NCBI GenBank assembly: GCA_032718475.1
Contig: JAUCBJ010004040.1
Location: forward strand, 1-43,274
Direction of reading: 5' to 3'
DNA length: 43,274 bases
Origin: Nemertoderma westbladi
Taxonomy: Eukaryota > Xenacoelomorpha > Nemertodermatida > Nemertodermatidae
In this document: in pieces, positions 9,572 through 20,689 of the stretch
Layout: every line of letters begins with the position of its first letter
How positions within the stretch are numbered: position 1 is the stretch's first letter
The notes under the pieces: generated by a model
Database searches by the model: none
What the model was told of the DNA's origin: nothing
What the model saw: the letters and a program-made list of their open reading frames with translations, nothing else
Position numbers and translations under genes: made by a program

Positions 9572-10258
9572 ATGATGAGCAATTTTTGAAAAGAAACACT
9601 CAAATATATAAGATATCTTTTCGGTAATATAAAAAAAATAAAAATATACTGAAATATACTGAATTATTCGTGAATGAATTATGTCACGCATTAGGGGGAA
9701 GGGGGGTCTCGACTTGTGTGACAGTCACCGCGATGTTATATACTTTAATATAGCTTGACTTTGACTTGCACATTTGTAGACTTTAAAGGGGGTGGGGTAC
9801 ATCATTTTCGGACAACTTTTCGATTTATCACTTTCAGCGTTTCAAAATTTGTTGTTTTTGCTATAATTTGGAATATAAGTACCTAAGATGCCATTCTACA
9901 TAATAGGTCAGATTTTCGCTATTTAATATTAGATAATACTAGTTAACAATAAAAAAAACTTGGTTGCGCTTAAAACCCTAAGGCTTTAACAGTTATGAAT
10001 CTAATCACATGAAAGTTTTTTATATGATAGATCAAAGATGGGGCAACATAACTATCAGGCGAAATTTTGTGAAAATAATTTTGCACCGCTAGGTGGAGCT
10101 GCAAATTTATGTTAATTTTCTAGGTTTGTTATAAATAGTATGAAATTTTATTAACAAAAATTTCGAAAGGTTGTCTGATACTTTTATGCAGGGTGGCTAT
10201 GTAGACACCCACCAAGGTTTACTAAGTAACAGGTCATGCAGCGAGCGGATTGCTGAAA
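9572..10258. other. Intergenic AT-rich DNA, nothing recognised
   Basis: No frame, repeat or RNA gene could be supported here. Short G-rich patches occur at about 9694-9706 and 9787-9797. Confidence 0.5.
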
Positions 10259-10261
10259 TTA

Positions 10262-11222
10262 CCGGAGGCCGATCGTTTCCCTATTTATGAAACTATTTTC
10301 ATAATATTTCCTTAGAAACTTATTATGTGCTTCTTTGGTTAGGTGGATATGATGACTAGGATTCATATCAATGTAATAAAATGTCTTTCTGGAATTTTTA
10401 TCTTGTAGTTGCCAAGGTAACCGGGTGCAAAGTTCAAACTTTGCGCGTCTGTATTTCAAGGCGACAATAGATTCTTCCCTTGAGATTTGGTAGGTGATTA
10501 AAGGAAATAAAAGTCTATCAAAATATTTTACATTTGAATTTGTTTACATTCCCGTTGCCATGGAAATAAGTAGAATGAAAAATTTTAAAAATTGTCTACC
10601 AATTCTATAAAACACCATTTTTATTCAGGTTGTCAGTCTAAATAATAAGTTAAAATTGCCAACATTTTATTTTATAATTCGTCAATTGTGAATCATATTT
10701 CTAAAAGTCAATATTTGCAAATAAACTAAACTGTCCAATCAGAGAGCAAGATCTGTTATACCATGATTTTGACATTCCAGAATATTAAATTTCGGTTAGC
10801 CAACATTAGAAATAAAGGACAGCCACCAGGCATGTTTGTTGAAAATTATATAAGTAGTAAATAGTAGCCGAATTTCAATCTGGCTGTCATAATGGGAAAT
10901 TATCGTAATTCCCGTCACCATGGAAACGGGATTGAAAAATAAATTAAATGTAAAATATTTTGATAGACTTTTATTCCCTTTACTCATATACCAAATCTCA
11001 AGAACATAATCCCTTGTCGTCTTGAATTACAGGCGCTCGAAATTTGAACTTTGCACCCGGTTACCTTGGCAACTACAAAATAAAAATTCCAGAAACACTT
11101 TTTATTACATTTCTATGAACCCTAGTCATCATATCCACCTAACCAAAGTTGCATAAGAGAGGTTTCTAAGAAAATATTATGAAAATTGTGTCATAAATAG
11201 GGAAACGAACGGCCTCCATTTA
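10262..11222. mobile_element. Foldback element: two ~330-bp inverted arms
   Basis: The left arm (about 10262-10590) and the reverse complement of the right arm (about 10895-11222) align over nearly their whole length. Shared words include CGTTTCCCTATTTATGA, TTTGGTTAGGTGGATATGAT, TTGCCAAGGTAACCGGGTGC, AAAGTCTATCAAAATATTTT and GCCATGG. Identity is high but with scattered changes. The ~300-bp centre is unique. Target duplications are not obvious. No transposase frame exists. A transcript across it would form a long hairpin. Confidence 0.75.
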
Positions 11223-11439
11223 GTAAGGTTTTGAAGTTGACAATTTCATAAAAAATATTTGGAGATAATCAACCTTTCAATATAGGCCTACATACAGTAT
11301 ATAATCTCTAAAACCTATGTTTACTTTCAGGGTAGTATTAGCAGTTCCTTTCAGATGCTGCGCTTTAAATACTATACAGAGTTATGACTTACGATAATTA
11401 CAACGGAATATTTAATAGAGCCAGTGTTATTTACATCCT

Positions 11440-11490
11440 TTAAGGATGTGGGGCGAGCCACGAAGTTGGCGGAGCCTTAGCGAATTGACA
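11440..11490 (-). repeat. Short piece resembling the end of repeat family R1
   Basis: The complement of 11445-11466 (CTTCGTGGCTCGCCCCACAT) resembles the right end of R1 copy B (CTTTCGTGGCTCACCCCACA). Only about 25 bp match, so this is weak. Confidence 0.3.
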
Positions 11491-11522
11491 CTGTTAGGGG
11501 GTGGGTCAATTTATGCAAATAG

Positions 11523-11578
11523 TTGTCGTCGTCGTCGTTGTCGTCGTCGTCGTCGTCGTTGTCGTCGTCGTCGTCGTT
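11523..11578 (+). repeat. (GTC)n microsatellite
   Basis: About 18 GTC triplets, two of them interrupted as GTT, just before the CTCF-like satellite. Confidence 0.95.
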
Positions 11579-11584
11579 ACGATT

Positions 11585-12660
11585 TTGACATGCTAATAAC
11601 TTTGTCGGATTTAAAGCTGCCAAGTTGAAAATTTGTAGGTATCAATATGAGCAAAAGTTGAGATTTTTGAGAGACTTTCAGACAGCATCAGTGCAATGGT
11701 CTCTCGCTAGAGGGCCACATGTCTAAACATTAAATGGCCACCCATTTCTTTGCTTTTAATCCGTTTAAGCTGTATGTACTAGACCATTAGCTGTAAATTT
11801 CAAAGGAGGCTAATCTGTCTGCAGTTCTCCAGTCTGCCGCTAGAGGGCGAAATGTCCCGAATGTGAAATTATTCTTCCATTTAGTTGTTTATGATCTGAT
11901 TACGCTGAAACTTGTCATATATGTACTAGATGACATCCTGAGTCTTTGTGTGGATTGTAATCGGTCCGAAGTTTTCCAGTCTGCCGGTAGAGGGCCACAT
12001 GTCTAAACATTAAATGGCCACCCATTTCTTTGCTTTTAATCCGTTTAAGCTGAAACTTGGGAAGTATGTACTAGACCATTAGCTGTAAATTTCAAAGGAG
12101 GCTAATCTGTCTGCAGTTCTCCAGTCTGCCGCTAGAGGGCGAAATGTCCCGAATGTGAAATTATTCTTCCATTTAGTTGTTTATGATCTGATTACGCTGA
12201 AACTTGTCATATATGTACTAGAAGACATCCTGAGTCTTTGTGTGGACAGTAATCGGTCCGGAGTTTTCGAGTCTGCCGCTAGAGGGCGAAATGTAGGAAA
12301 GTGATAACCTTCGCGAATTCCTTGATCTTAATCTATTTAAGCTGAATTTTGGAATATACAGTACCGGTATGTACTAGACCACATGCCTCGTCTTTGTGAG
12401 GAAGGTGATCGATCCGTAGTTCTTTAATATGCCGCTAGAGGGCTAAATGTATGAAAGTGAAAACCTTCCAACATTTCGTTATTTATGATCCGTCAATCGG
12501 AAACTTGGTACTGTAGATATGTAATAGACCATAGGCTGTGGCTTTGTAGGGAAACTAATCCTTCCTTCTTCAGTTACCCAGTCTCCCGCTAGAGGGTTAA
12601 CGTTTTCCGGGAAAATCTTCTCCTATGTTTTTATAATCCTTTCGAGTTGATACTTAGCAT
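11585..12660 (+). repeat. ~147-bp satellite, seven monomers, each with a CTCF-like motif
   Basis: Seven diverged monomers share a box CCGCTAGAGGGC (starts about 11704, 11837, 11984, 12129, 12276, 12433, 12586; spacing 133-157 bp). The rest of each monomer has AATCCGTTTAAGCTGAAACT-like and TATGTACTAGACCAT words. Monomers 1-2 and 3-4 form near-identical ~290-bp dimers, a recent higher-order duplication; the last three are older. The box differs from the published CTCF core CCASYAGRKGGC at one position. No coding frame was found. Confidence 0.9.
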
Positions 12661-13191
12661 TAACTCATTTCACGTGCTGCGCGAAGGCCCCACTTCGTGT
12701 AGTATTATGTAGGCTACTCGCACTCACTCCACTGGCAATAATTTGGGAATACACTGATTTGCTGACGATTACCAATTTTGCTCATGTATAAGGATAATTT
12801 CAGCTCACTTACGTTGGTATTATGAAATAGCATAAAATATCACACAAACCACTTGAATTTGATCTGAATTAGTTACTCGAACTTCTATTCTGCTTATCTC
12901 TTAAAAATAAAGAAAGTTAGTTGAGATTATCGATTATGTATACGTGTTCTCCAAATATAAACATTGAGCAATAACATCACCAAATAAACAATGAACAACA
13001 GTTCAAAGCAGCAAAATGCCGGCGGTGACGGCAATAATGCCGCAGTGCATTTAATCAACAGTCCTCAGTTGGTTGATATGTGTATAATTGAGTTCTTATA
13101 GCCGAGTGGTCGGTGAGTATAGTGAAATGAGTTAATTAGGTAACTTGTATAGTGCTCTATAATTTATGCCACTGTTGTTTTTGGGCTAGCA
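12661..13191. other. Intergenic DNA, no gene recognised
   Basis: AT-rich sequence. CTGCGCGAAGGCCCCAC at about 12678 resembles the left end of repeat R1 (CTGCACGAAGACCCCAC at 5040). Otherwise nothing was recognised. Confidence 0.45.
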
Positions 13192-13248
13192 CATGGCCTA
13201 CTTAAATAGGCCATGTGTTTTTAAGTGTGTCTATTTAAGTAGGCCATG
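13192..13248. repeat. Perfect 18-bp inverted repeat (hairpin)
   Basis: CATGGCCTACTTAAATAG at 13192-13209 is the exact complement of 13231-13248. The left arm also overlaps an inner palindrome (CATGGCCTA at 13192-13200 and TAGGCCATG at 13207-13215). GCTAGCA flanks both sides. Confidence 0.9.
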
Positions 13249-13423
13249 GCTAGCACCATCAGACTGCAGGAACTTAGCTATGTCCTGCACTAAAATATCA
13301 ACAAAAAGGTGAGTCATAGAATTCTCCGAATTTAACTCCAATCAGGGGTCAGTAATCCTTGCCAGCTGTCCGTAACCCCATGTATCCAGTTTTCTGTGTA
13401 ATGGAACTCTACGGGGAGGGGAA

Positions 13424-13441
13424 GGGGGGGGGGGGGGGGGG
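13424..13441. repeat. Run of 18 G
   Basis: Seen directly. A minus-strand frame across it is proline-rich only for that reason. Confidence 0.95.
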
Positions 13442-13734
13442 TAGGAAAGTAAAAATTGCCCTGATTGGTCGTTTGAAATAACAGGGGGCTACCGGACAAT
13501 GAAACCAGGGTTCTGTTCCTGGGCTGTTCAAGGCATTTGTGGCAATTCAGAGTCGTATGCCAAAACCAAACACAGCAGCAAGGCGTAAGTTTATATGTTC
13601 TCAACAACCTTGAGATATTGCTGCGTTTAGAGTAGTTCGCGAATTGCACAAAAAGATATATTTTTGCCGCAAAAGTTTGTTGTTTTGGTTATGAGGTATG
13701 TAACAACAACATCGTTTATTGTTTGGTTAGAAAA

Positions 13735-13925
13735 GCTTTAGCTACAATCGCGTATGAAAGAGGTGTATCCGGCGATATTTCTCCAGTTACACTCCAGTTA
13801 TTCTTCAATCTCATTGTGATTTGTTGGTTGATAGAAAGCTGGCCATGCAAGGATTCCAAATATGTAACACGTTCTGAATTCTTTGCAAAATTGGCGAGAT
13901 ATGGGCATTCAAAAGCTCCATGGTT
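13735..13925 (+). repeat. Dispersed repeat family R2, copy 2 (unoccupied site)
   Basis: Its complement reads continuously through TGTTACATATTTGGAATCC, exactly where copy 1 (6137-7632) is interrupted by the 1269-bp hAT element. It holds a single TTTGGAAT and so serves as a natural empty site. Confidence 0.85.
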
Positions 13926-14044
13926 TTGTACCTGATAGACCTCGTGATTCTTTACAATATGTCAAGAGTTATTCACTGGCATAGTAAACCGTGTTGGTTG
14001 CCAAGTTTTATTCGTAGGCTATATAAGGAAAGGCTATGTTTACT

Positions 14045-14670
14045 CCCACATACTACTAGTACTACTACTAGGATTGGCATGCTGCATTGCAGCTGCATTT
14101 TTAAGAATGCTGTGCCGGCTTGTTGACAAAATTGCGCCATCACAACTCCCTATCACCCATGAGGCCATGCATTTGCTAGATCATCCGCATCTTCAAGGCC
14201 AGTGTCCTTTAAGTGTCTCAAGAAAGTCATGGGCTGTCCACCATGCTTATTCTCTCCATGAGGCTGCCAAAGTACAAGATTATGCACTGGTTGGTCCTCA
14301 CGGCGAAAGCAATGTCCTGCAAAGCGGAGGCGACTTTGTTCTAGTGTCAAGCTTGGGGGAACCCATGAGACACCTCCAATGTTATATAGTGCGTGATTGG
14401 AGATGTGTGCATTGTATTTGACACAATGAACCCGGCGTAGCATTCTTGTGAATGTGCCATCCAGAGATTTGGTGCCCTCAGCAGTTAGAGCCCAGCATGG
14501 ACTCCCATAGAGGAGTACTGGAATTACTGCTGCTCTAAAAAATTGGACCTTAAGTTTCCGATTAATTCTCGGTGACTTCCAAATCCTGGAAAGCCTATTC
14601 AAGGCTGCCCATGCCTTTTCCTTACGTATTCGAAGGTCCCTATCTGACTTCCGGATCCATGATCCCAGGT
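14045..14670 (-). pseudogene. C-terminal piece of an RTE-like LINE reverse transcriptase
   Basis: The minus strand encodes YLGSWIRKSDRDLRIRKEKA at about 14665-14610, then KSLDGTFTRMLRRVH, RLRFAGHCFRRED and DTGLEDADDLANAW. This is the conserved post-palm region of non-LTR retrotransposons of RTE-like type. The frame is broken near 14177: the reading stops after NAWPHG, while a shifted frame continues with family-like residues. TAG repeats at 14050-14072 could be the element's short 3' tail. It matches the same relic as 15530-16225, with the middle of the RT missing. Confidence 0.85.
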
Positions 14671-14680
14671 AACAGAAGCA

Positions 14681-14770
14681 GAGCCGTATTAACGGCGGGA
14701 CTTTTGGGGTTGCAGCTCCGGGCCCCGTGAAGGTTTGGGGCCCCCCAGAAAAGGAGAAAAAGTAATGGTC
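14681..14770 (+). mobile_element. Possible hAT-type transposon end interrupting the LINE
   Basis: CAGAGCCGTATTAACGGCGG followed by GGGCCCCGTGAAGG and GGGGCCCCCC resembles ends of some animal hAT elements (CAGRGCCGTA start, GGGGCCCC subterminal). The matching opposite end was not found before the LINE resumes near 15530, so this could be a one-ended fragment or a chance likeness. Confidence 0.3.
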
Positions 14771-15529
14771 CCTCCCCCCTTACATTAAAAAAAATATTTT
14801 TGGAACCACGTTAAAACTAACACGTACAAGCTACATGTACAAGGAATATTGTACCCAGATGAACAAATGCGAAATTCACATTCCAAAATCTACTACTGAA
14901 AATATACCATACCATACATACCTCTCCAACTTCTCACTGTAAACATTGCCAAAGGGCAAGAAAGGCGGGGGGGGGTGGTCATAATGCAAAGAACACTTCG
15001 TAACAGTAATAAAGGAAGGGAGCAACACTGAGCTTTATACAGACAGTATTACCTATACATATATTACCTAAATATTATGAAATCGAGAAAACTGGCGGAA
15101 ATTTATTGAATCTTATGAAATTATTACCTTTCATATAAATAAAAAATTGCAAAAAACGGTTAAGAAATGGAGGAGGAGTGATATTTCTCGCGCGAAAAAA
15201 TGTCATTCAGAGATAATTGCCTGAAGTTCAAAGCTTCCTGCGCAAAATTGTCTGTATGGGGTCCTGTTGGATAATAGAGTCTGACAGGAAGGAAGCACAC
15301 CACTGAGCAAAAATTATATTCACATATTTTCGGGGTCGCTGATTTCATTTCCGGAGGCAGTTTTAATATTTGATGGAATTTAGTCTGTCCGTCGGTCGGT
15401 TGTCTGTCTGTCTTACATTTTGACATTCAGATTGCCAGACAGATATTCCACGATAATTCGAGAACTAAAAGATATCTCTCTAAGCAGTTTTTAGATTTGA
15501 AATCCCATCAAATTCTGCTCTAGATACAA

Positions 15530-16225
15530 TAAATCCCATATAATGAAAGTATGCTGAACATACGTGAGCGAGAAACTGAATCAAAGGCCTTAAGAAGTCA
15601 ACAAAGATAACAGCCAGGTGCCTGTCTATCTTTTTTGATAACTCTTCAATTATCCTTCTAAGTGCCAAAATGGGCTCCATGGTCCCACGACCTTTACGAA
15701 ACCCATCCTGATTTCCCTGGAGCAGTCTCTCAATGGGATCCCTGATGCGATTAAATAGAATTCTATTGTATAGCTTTGCAGCAATCGAGATCAATGAGAT
15801 TCCCCGAAAATAACCATAGAGTGTTAGGTTGCCCTTCTTGGGAACTGGCACAAACTTATTTGTTTTCATTTCTTGAGGGACTCTTGTTGTTCGGTACATG
15901 TCTACTATGATGGGATAGATGAGCTTTAAACACTCAGGTATTTTGAAGACCTCTGGGGGAACACCATCTACTCCACTGGCACGATTGGTCTTAATGCTCT
16001 TTGCAGCAGCGTTCACTTCTACAAAGGAGATATCGCCAATGGGAATATCTGGGAGTACAGACTCAGACACTTTTACTTCTATAAAGTTATCAGGCAATAC
16101 CCCGTCATTATTGAGGAGCTTTTCAAAGTGGGCCTTCCAACCATTGAGGCGATCGGTGGTGATTCAGCTTTAACCTTGGTGGTTGCTTGGCTTTTCCGCC
16201 CAGTAAGCAAGTTGATCGATTTCTA
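15530..16225 (-). pseudogene. N-terminal RT piece of the same RTE-like LINE
   Basis: From about 16225 the minus strand reads NLLTGRKSQATTKVKAESPP. A frameshift near 16160 is followed by DRLNGWKAHFEKLL and by RASGVDGVPPEVFK, YFRGISLISIAAKLYNRILF, NQDGFRKGRGT and LAVIFVDF, i.e. RT blocks 0-3 of a non-LTR element. A second frameshift near 15600 separates VDF from KAFDSVSRSRMFSILSLYG. The segment between this piece and 14670, which should contain the catalytic YADD block, does not match the family, so the copy is dead. Confidence 0.85.
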
Positions 16226-16229
16226 TGCC

Positions 16230-17290
16230 TGGGATGATCGCATATAATTTAAACATCAATGCCAAAATCTGACATGAATCATCAATTACTCACAAGAGGT
16301 TATATCCATACTCAAAGTCACTCAGTCATTATTTAAAATACTTAAAACGGTCAATCGCTATCATACTAGTACTAATATCAGTTTAAGGAATTTGTTTGTA
16401 TGAAATTAAGTGATAGGCCATGCAGACACAATTTATTGTTGAATAACTATCACTTTAGGTAGTTAATTATTTTATAATTAATCTCCAATGGTTGATATAC
16501 AGTACTTAAAATCAATTATTTGAGTTTTATTTAAATTAATTATATTACTTCGTCTATATTGATATTCTACTATTTTCAAATACTGTATAATACAATGTAT
16601 ATTGTGATCCTCGCAACCTCTCCTTACATATCAAACTTAATTTTAATAATACGTTCTGAAATTGATTAGTTCTGAATTACTGTAGTTCCCCGTCGTAGGC
16701 CTACCATTCGAATTTGAGTTACGAACATTGTCAAATTTATGTTGAGAAATTGAGAAACCATGAAAACGAAGTGATTTACAATAACCTTGACACGTTGTGG
16801 AGCCTTCGCGCAGTATTAATTTCCATTACATATACGAAAACTGTCAATCCCAAAATATCAATGAGTGATGCTTTCAGTTTGCGTTAAACGGGTTGTAAAA
16901 AAACAGAGGACCATTTCAGTTTGCCTTTACACGCATTAACTGTCAATAATTGTAAACATGGTAGCTAGGGCTATTTAAGTTAAGTATGACATTTTTAGTT
17001 TTACAATATTAATCTCCATCATTATCCTCGTTGCGCTCGTCCTCTTTTGAATCAAAAATATTTTCTTAAACACAGACTGACGACCTTTATTACTATGCAA
17101 AATCTCGAAAATGAGCGAGTAATTGCTGACTTATGACAGATGGATACTCGTATCCACTCCAAAATTTGTTGCGTACGTACTGTACAACCTGGTCACCAAA
17201 TAACAAATATAAAACATTCTACCACTGGTACTGATCAAATTGACTAGATCGTGCAATATGCTACCAGCTTGTTTACGAGTATGAGTATAG
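16230..17290. other. Intergenic DNA, no gene recognised
   Basis: AT-rich. Contains CCTTCGCGCAG (about 16803) and CTCGTTGCGCTCGTCC (about 17027), short words related to the R1 repeat ends. No frame or RNA gene could be supported. Confidence 0.45.
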
Positions 17291-17325
17291 TCATAACACT
17301 AACTCGTCTCCTTCATTAGCCTCGT

Positions 17326-17535
17326 TGCGCTAGTCCTGAAGTCCCATGCAAATTCTATTTGGAGAATTAATAAAGTTTAAGTACTAAGTTTGGATAGATT
17401 TAATGGAGGATTAGCTGAGTTATTAACGTTTAAAAACACGAATTTACAGAACAACAGATCTAAAGACACACCGATTGAGATAGTGGTACGCTGTATGCTA
17501 AACTCGCTTACTTTCGTGGCTCACCCCACATGCAT
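17326..17535 (+). repeat. Dispersed repeat family R1, copy B
   Basis: Same orientation and word order as 5037-5270. A chance open frame at 17390-17659 lies on it and is not considered a gene. It ends about 180 bp before the MFS start codon, so it may overlap that gene's upstream region. Confidence 0.8.
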
Positions 17536-17717
17536 CTCACCGTACCAATCGTTTAAAACATCACTGGTGAATAATTTTTCGATAACATTTCGTGATTCAT
17601 CCATAGCTCGGAAAAACTCACCAATTTTGAACTACAACCTGGACGTAAATGACACTTAAATCACATAGATGACATACTGTATCACTTAATTAATTAATTT
17701 ATTTATAAGAAAATATA

Positions 17718-20182
17718 ATGGGGACGTCTGATAAAGAAATTTCTCCTGACAAAAGTCTAACAGATAATCTACCGAGACATGGATGGAGGATCAAGGTATT
17801 GGTGACATTTTTGATGATATTTCAACTAATACCGGGTTGGTGCGTCAACCTACTGGAATCATTTTTCCCTATCGTTGTTGAAAAGCGTGGCTGGTCTAAG
17901 ACTCTAATCGGTTCCTTACTCGCCACCTACTCCGCGGTACAAATAATCATTTACATCGTTTTCCCCCATTCTATCAGTAATTGGGGTACTCGGAAATCGT
18001 TAGGGATATGCGGTATCATTGGAACGATCGCCCAGTTGCTTTTTGGGTTTGTGGAATATATTCCTAACAACGGAGGACACATATTCGCGTGTTTTTTCTT
18101 GCGAATCGTCGAAGGAATTGGACTCAACATCAGCTACACTTACTCCTACAATTTGTTAATGGAATTGATGCCAAACCACAGAAGTTTCTTGGCTAGCCTA
18201 TGTCTTGTGCTTGGCACTATTGGGTATACAATTTCGCCAGTTTTCGGATCCGTCGTTTTTTCTTCATTGGGCTTTGAGTTTCCATTTATTATATCGAGTC
18301 TGATGTTTCTCATTGTGGTCCTTTACTGCTGGTTTGATGGGCCGTCATACCTTCACGACCGACCCGAATGTAATGAGGAACGACCAACGTATCTGGCACT
18401 GCTTAAGAACCCGGGAATTGCAGACATCTATATTTTACATGCATATGAGGGTGAAGTGGAATTTAACAACATTTTACGTAATTTAGTTTATTAATTAATC
18501 ACAGGTCCTTTTTTTAAATTGCTTTTTTTAATTGATTTAAATTTTTTAATAATGCCCCACGCATTATTGGAACAGAACGTGCATAATCAATCCAATCCAA
18601 ATGGTATAAATAGTATATTATCAGCGATTACTAAAAGAAGGCCAAATAATTAGAGTTGAGGACAGTGGCTGCATTTTTGCTATTGACAGATGGGAGGACA
18701 TGAGGACGTAAATTGCTGACATACAGGGTATCAGGTAGTTTCTGTATCTCAAGGTCTACCTTTTATCCGAGCCGCTATCGGTATGGTCATGCGCTAGACT
18801 TCCAACATGGGAGACTCGAGTTCGATCCCACCTGGACGTCATTGCCGAATTTGCTAAGCTGTACCCAACAAAAGTTATTCCTAAAAGTGTTACTGTGCCT
18901 TTTCTCAAAATTGCAATTTTTTGTGGGGTAAGTGGTCAAATTAGGCCGCGTTCACACTACCGAGTCAAAGTCAAAGTACCAATATTTTACCAATATTGAG
19001 TAGGAATAGGCCTATTTGTACCAATATGGTGTACCGATATCGTGTACAAATATTTTCTAACCAAAACAATAAACGGTCACTTTACAAATTGAGGGAACTA
19101 AGAAGGTTAGAGAGGCAGGCTTTTCTAACGAAAACAATAAACGGTCACTTTACCAATTGAGGGTCACTCTATAACCAAAAAAATCAGGCAGTCAAGCAAT
19201 AGGTACCGCTCTGCCGGTACGCAGCTGTAGAATGACAACTAGAAAGGTTGAAACAACGGTCCCCAAAGTAACAAGACTCCTGCTGTCCTAAGCTGCTCTA
19301 CATTCCGTACCTCAGTAGACCTTCCTACTGTATCTATTATCCTTACAACTACAGAAGCCTAACCAGTTCGCAGATTGGAAGAGCGCTACCGGTATCGTAC
19401 TAGTTTCCAGTCTTTGTTTTTTTTTTTTGGGGGGGGGGGGGGGGATTTTCCTAAGGGGGGAATAATTTCCTAGTAAAAATTGCCCGGGAGGCATATTCTA
19501 GGGGGAGCTGATTTCCCTGTGACACCGGTACGAGAGTAATGTAATGGCTTTTCAGTTTAGATTTGACCTGCTTTTATTTTCAAAATGTGTTACTTTTCAC
19601 TCCACCCTGCCTATTGCATATTAAGCGCTGGTGGTGTACTTTGTAATGGCAAATTATGCCGCCTATCTTCACAGCTACTATAACGTAACCCAGTATTACA
19701 TCGGAGTTGCGTTTATGATATACCCAATAACTGGAGGCTCTACCGGTTTTATATTGACGCTTTTCATGAATAAAATCAAGACAATTTATTCCACTTTAAT
19801 TGGCGTAATAATTATCATAGTGGCAATGCAACTAGTAGGGCCGACTGAGGTACTGGGTATCCCATCTTCACTAGCGACTTCCCTGAGTGCTATGGTCATC
19901 CTTGGGATAGGAGCAGCCTTAGTCCAAAACACGGGATTTGAAACGCAAGCTAGACTTGCGGTGAGTGTCAGCCATAGTCCCGACAACATAGATACCAGGG
20001 CAGTTCTCCAGCAAGCTCTAAGAATTTCGTTATCTCTTGGAAACATATTTGGCGCGGTTATCGGTGGAATTCTTAACGACTACTTCGGGTTCCAAAATGC
20101 AGCATCGATGCTCAGTCTGATCGGTTTGCCTTTTTTCTTCTTTCTTGTGGGATTATTTAATCGTGGTGATGTATACCAGTAA
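17718..20182 (+). CDS. MFS transporter, SLC18B1-like (two exons)
   Basis: Exon 1 17718-18450 ends GAGG before GTGAAG. Exon 2 19626-20182 follows CATATTAAG. The codon G+CG joins them and gives 429 residues, the usual length for a 12-helix major facilitator. The start ATG has A at -3 and G at +4. Hydrophobic helices cover both halves. FLRIVEGIG near 136 resembles MFS motif B and LGTIGYTISPVFG near 170 resembles motif C. The second half aligns by eye with SLC18B1 (polyamine/vesicular-type MFS); the join LHAYE-ALVVYFVMANY preserves family spacing. A membrane transporter moving a small solute is inferred; the substrate is unknown. SLC16 or SLC17 relatives are the main alternatives. Its 1175-bp intron carries a SINE-like piece and a T12/G16 tract. 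Confidence 0.85.
18766..18850 (+). mobile_element. tRNA-derived SINE head (in the MFS intron)
   Basis: GCGCTAGACTTCCAACATGG then GAGTTCGATCCCACC gives a TTCCAA anticodon-loop-like word and a good RNA polymerase III B box (GAGTTCGATCC). The anticodon stem does not pair, so it is a SINE or tRNA relic rather than a working tRNA gene. Confidence 0.45.
19053..19165 (+). repeat. Two direct copies of a ~41-bp word, 70 bp apart
   Basis: AACAATAAACGGTCACTTTA with flanking TTCTAAC and AATTGAGGG occurs at about 19055 and 19124, with two differences. It lies within the MFS intron. Confidence 0.85.
19417..19444. repeat. T12 then G16 homopolymer tract
   Basis: Seen directly in the MFS intron, about 180 bp before the exon 2 acceptor. 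Confidence 0.95.
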
Positions 20183-20353
20183 TAAATTATGTACTTAAGT
20201 TAGTATTCTGGTGGTGGAAGAGTCACTTGTTTTAATTGTTGTGGTTTGAATTTATGTGCATTTTTAATTGTGTGCAATGGTCCACAATTATTTATATTAT
20301 TATTATAATACACCATGACCCGTAATATAGTGTCATTTTCTGATGACACGGAG

Positions 20354-20371
20354 CCCCCCCCCCCCCCCCCC
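20354..20371. repeat. Run of 18 C
   Basis: Seen directly, 170 bp after the MFS stop codon. Confidence 0.95.
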
Positions 20372-20499
20372 AACCTTTTCTACAAATCTTTATCACATTG
20401 CTTGAAATTTGAAACACAACTACTGTAGTTCAACTCACCGTTGATGTCCACGAAGTCGGAATTTTCGATTTTGCCTGTACATTTTGTACATTTTTTTAT

Positions 20500-20685
20500 A
20501 AGCGTTTTAAAAAAGTGTCTTTTGCGAAATTGCACATCTCCTATCGTCGCCATTCTTCACATTGGCCTCAGTTTGTAATAAATTGTAGATATCATTTGAA
20601 AGAGAGTTACAAGAATTCCTAATATGTAACAATGTTTGAGTTTCGTTTAGAAACAGCGGAGATACAGTAGGCGTTTAAAGATTGC
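20500..20685 (+). repeat. Dispersed repeat family R2, copy 3 (diverged)
   Basis: AGCGTTTTAAAAAAGTGTCT matches the complement of the start of copy 1. AATTCCTAATATGTAACA, TTTCGTTTAGAAACAGC and GGCGTTTAAAGATTGC match its other half. The middle is poorly conserved. Confidence 0.6.
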
Positions 20686-20689
20686 AATA

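Noticed and set aside
13332-13649. 105-codon minus-strand frame
   Set aside because: It runs through the G18 tract, has no family features and has no splice or homology support.
18713-18931. 72-codon frame as a middle exon of the MFS gene
   Set aside because: It covers the tRNA-like SINE head, and the two flanking exons already join in phase with family spacing.
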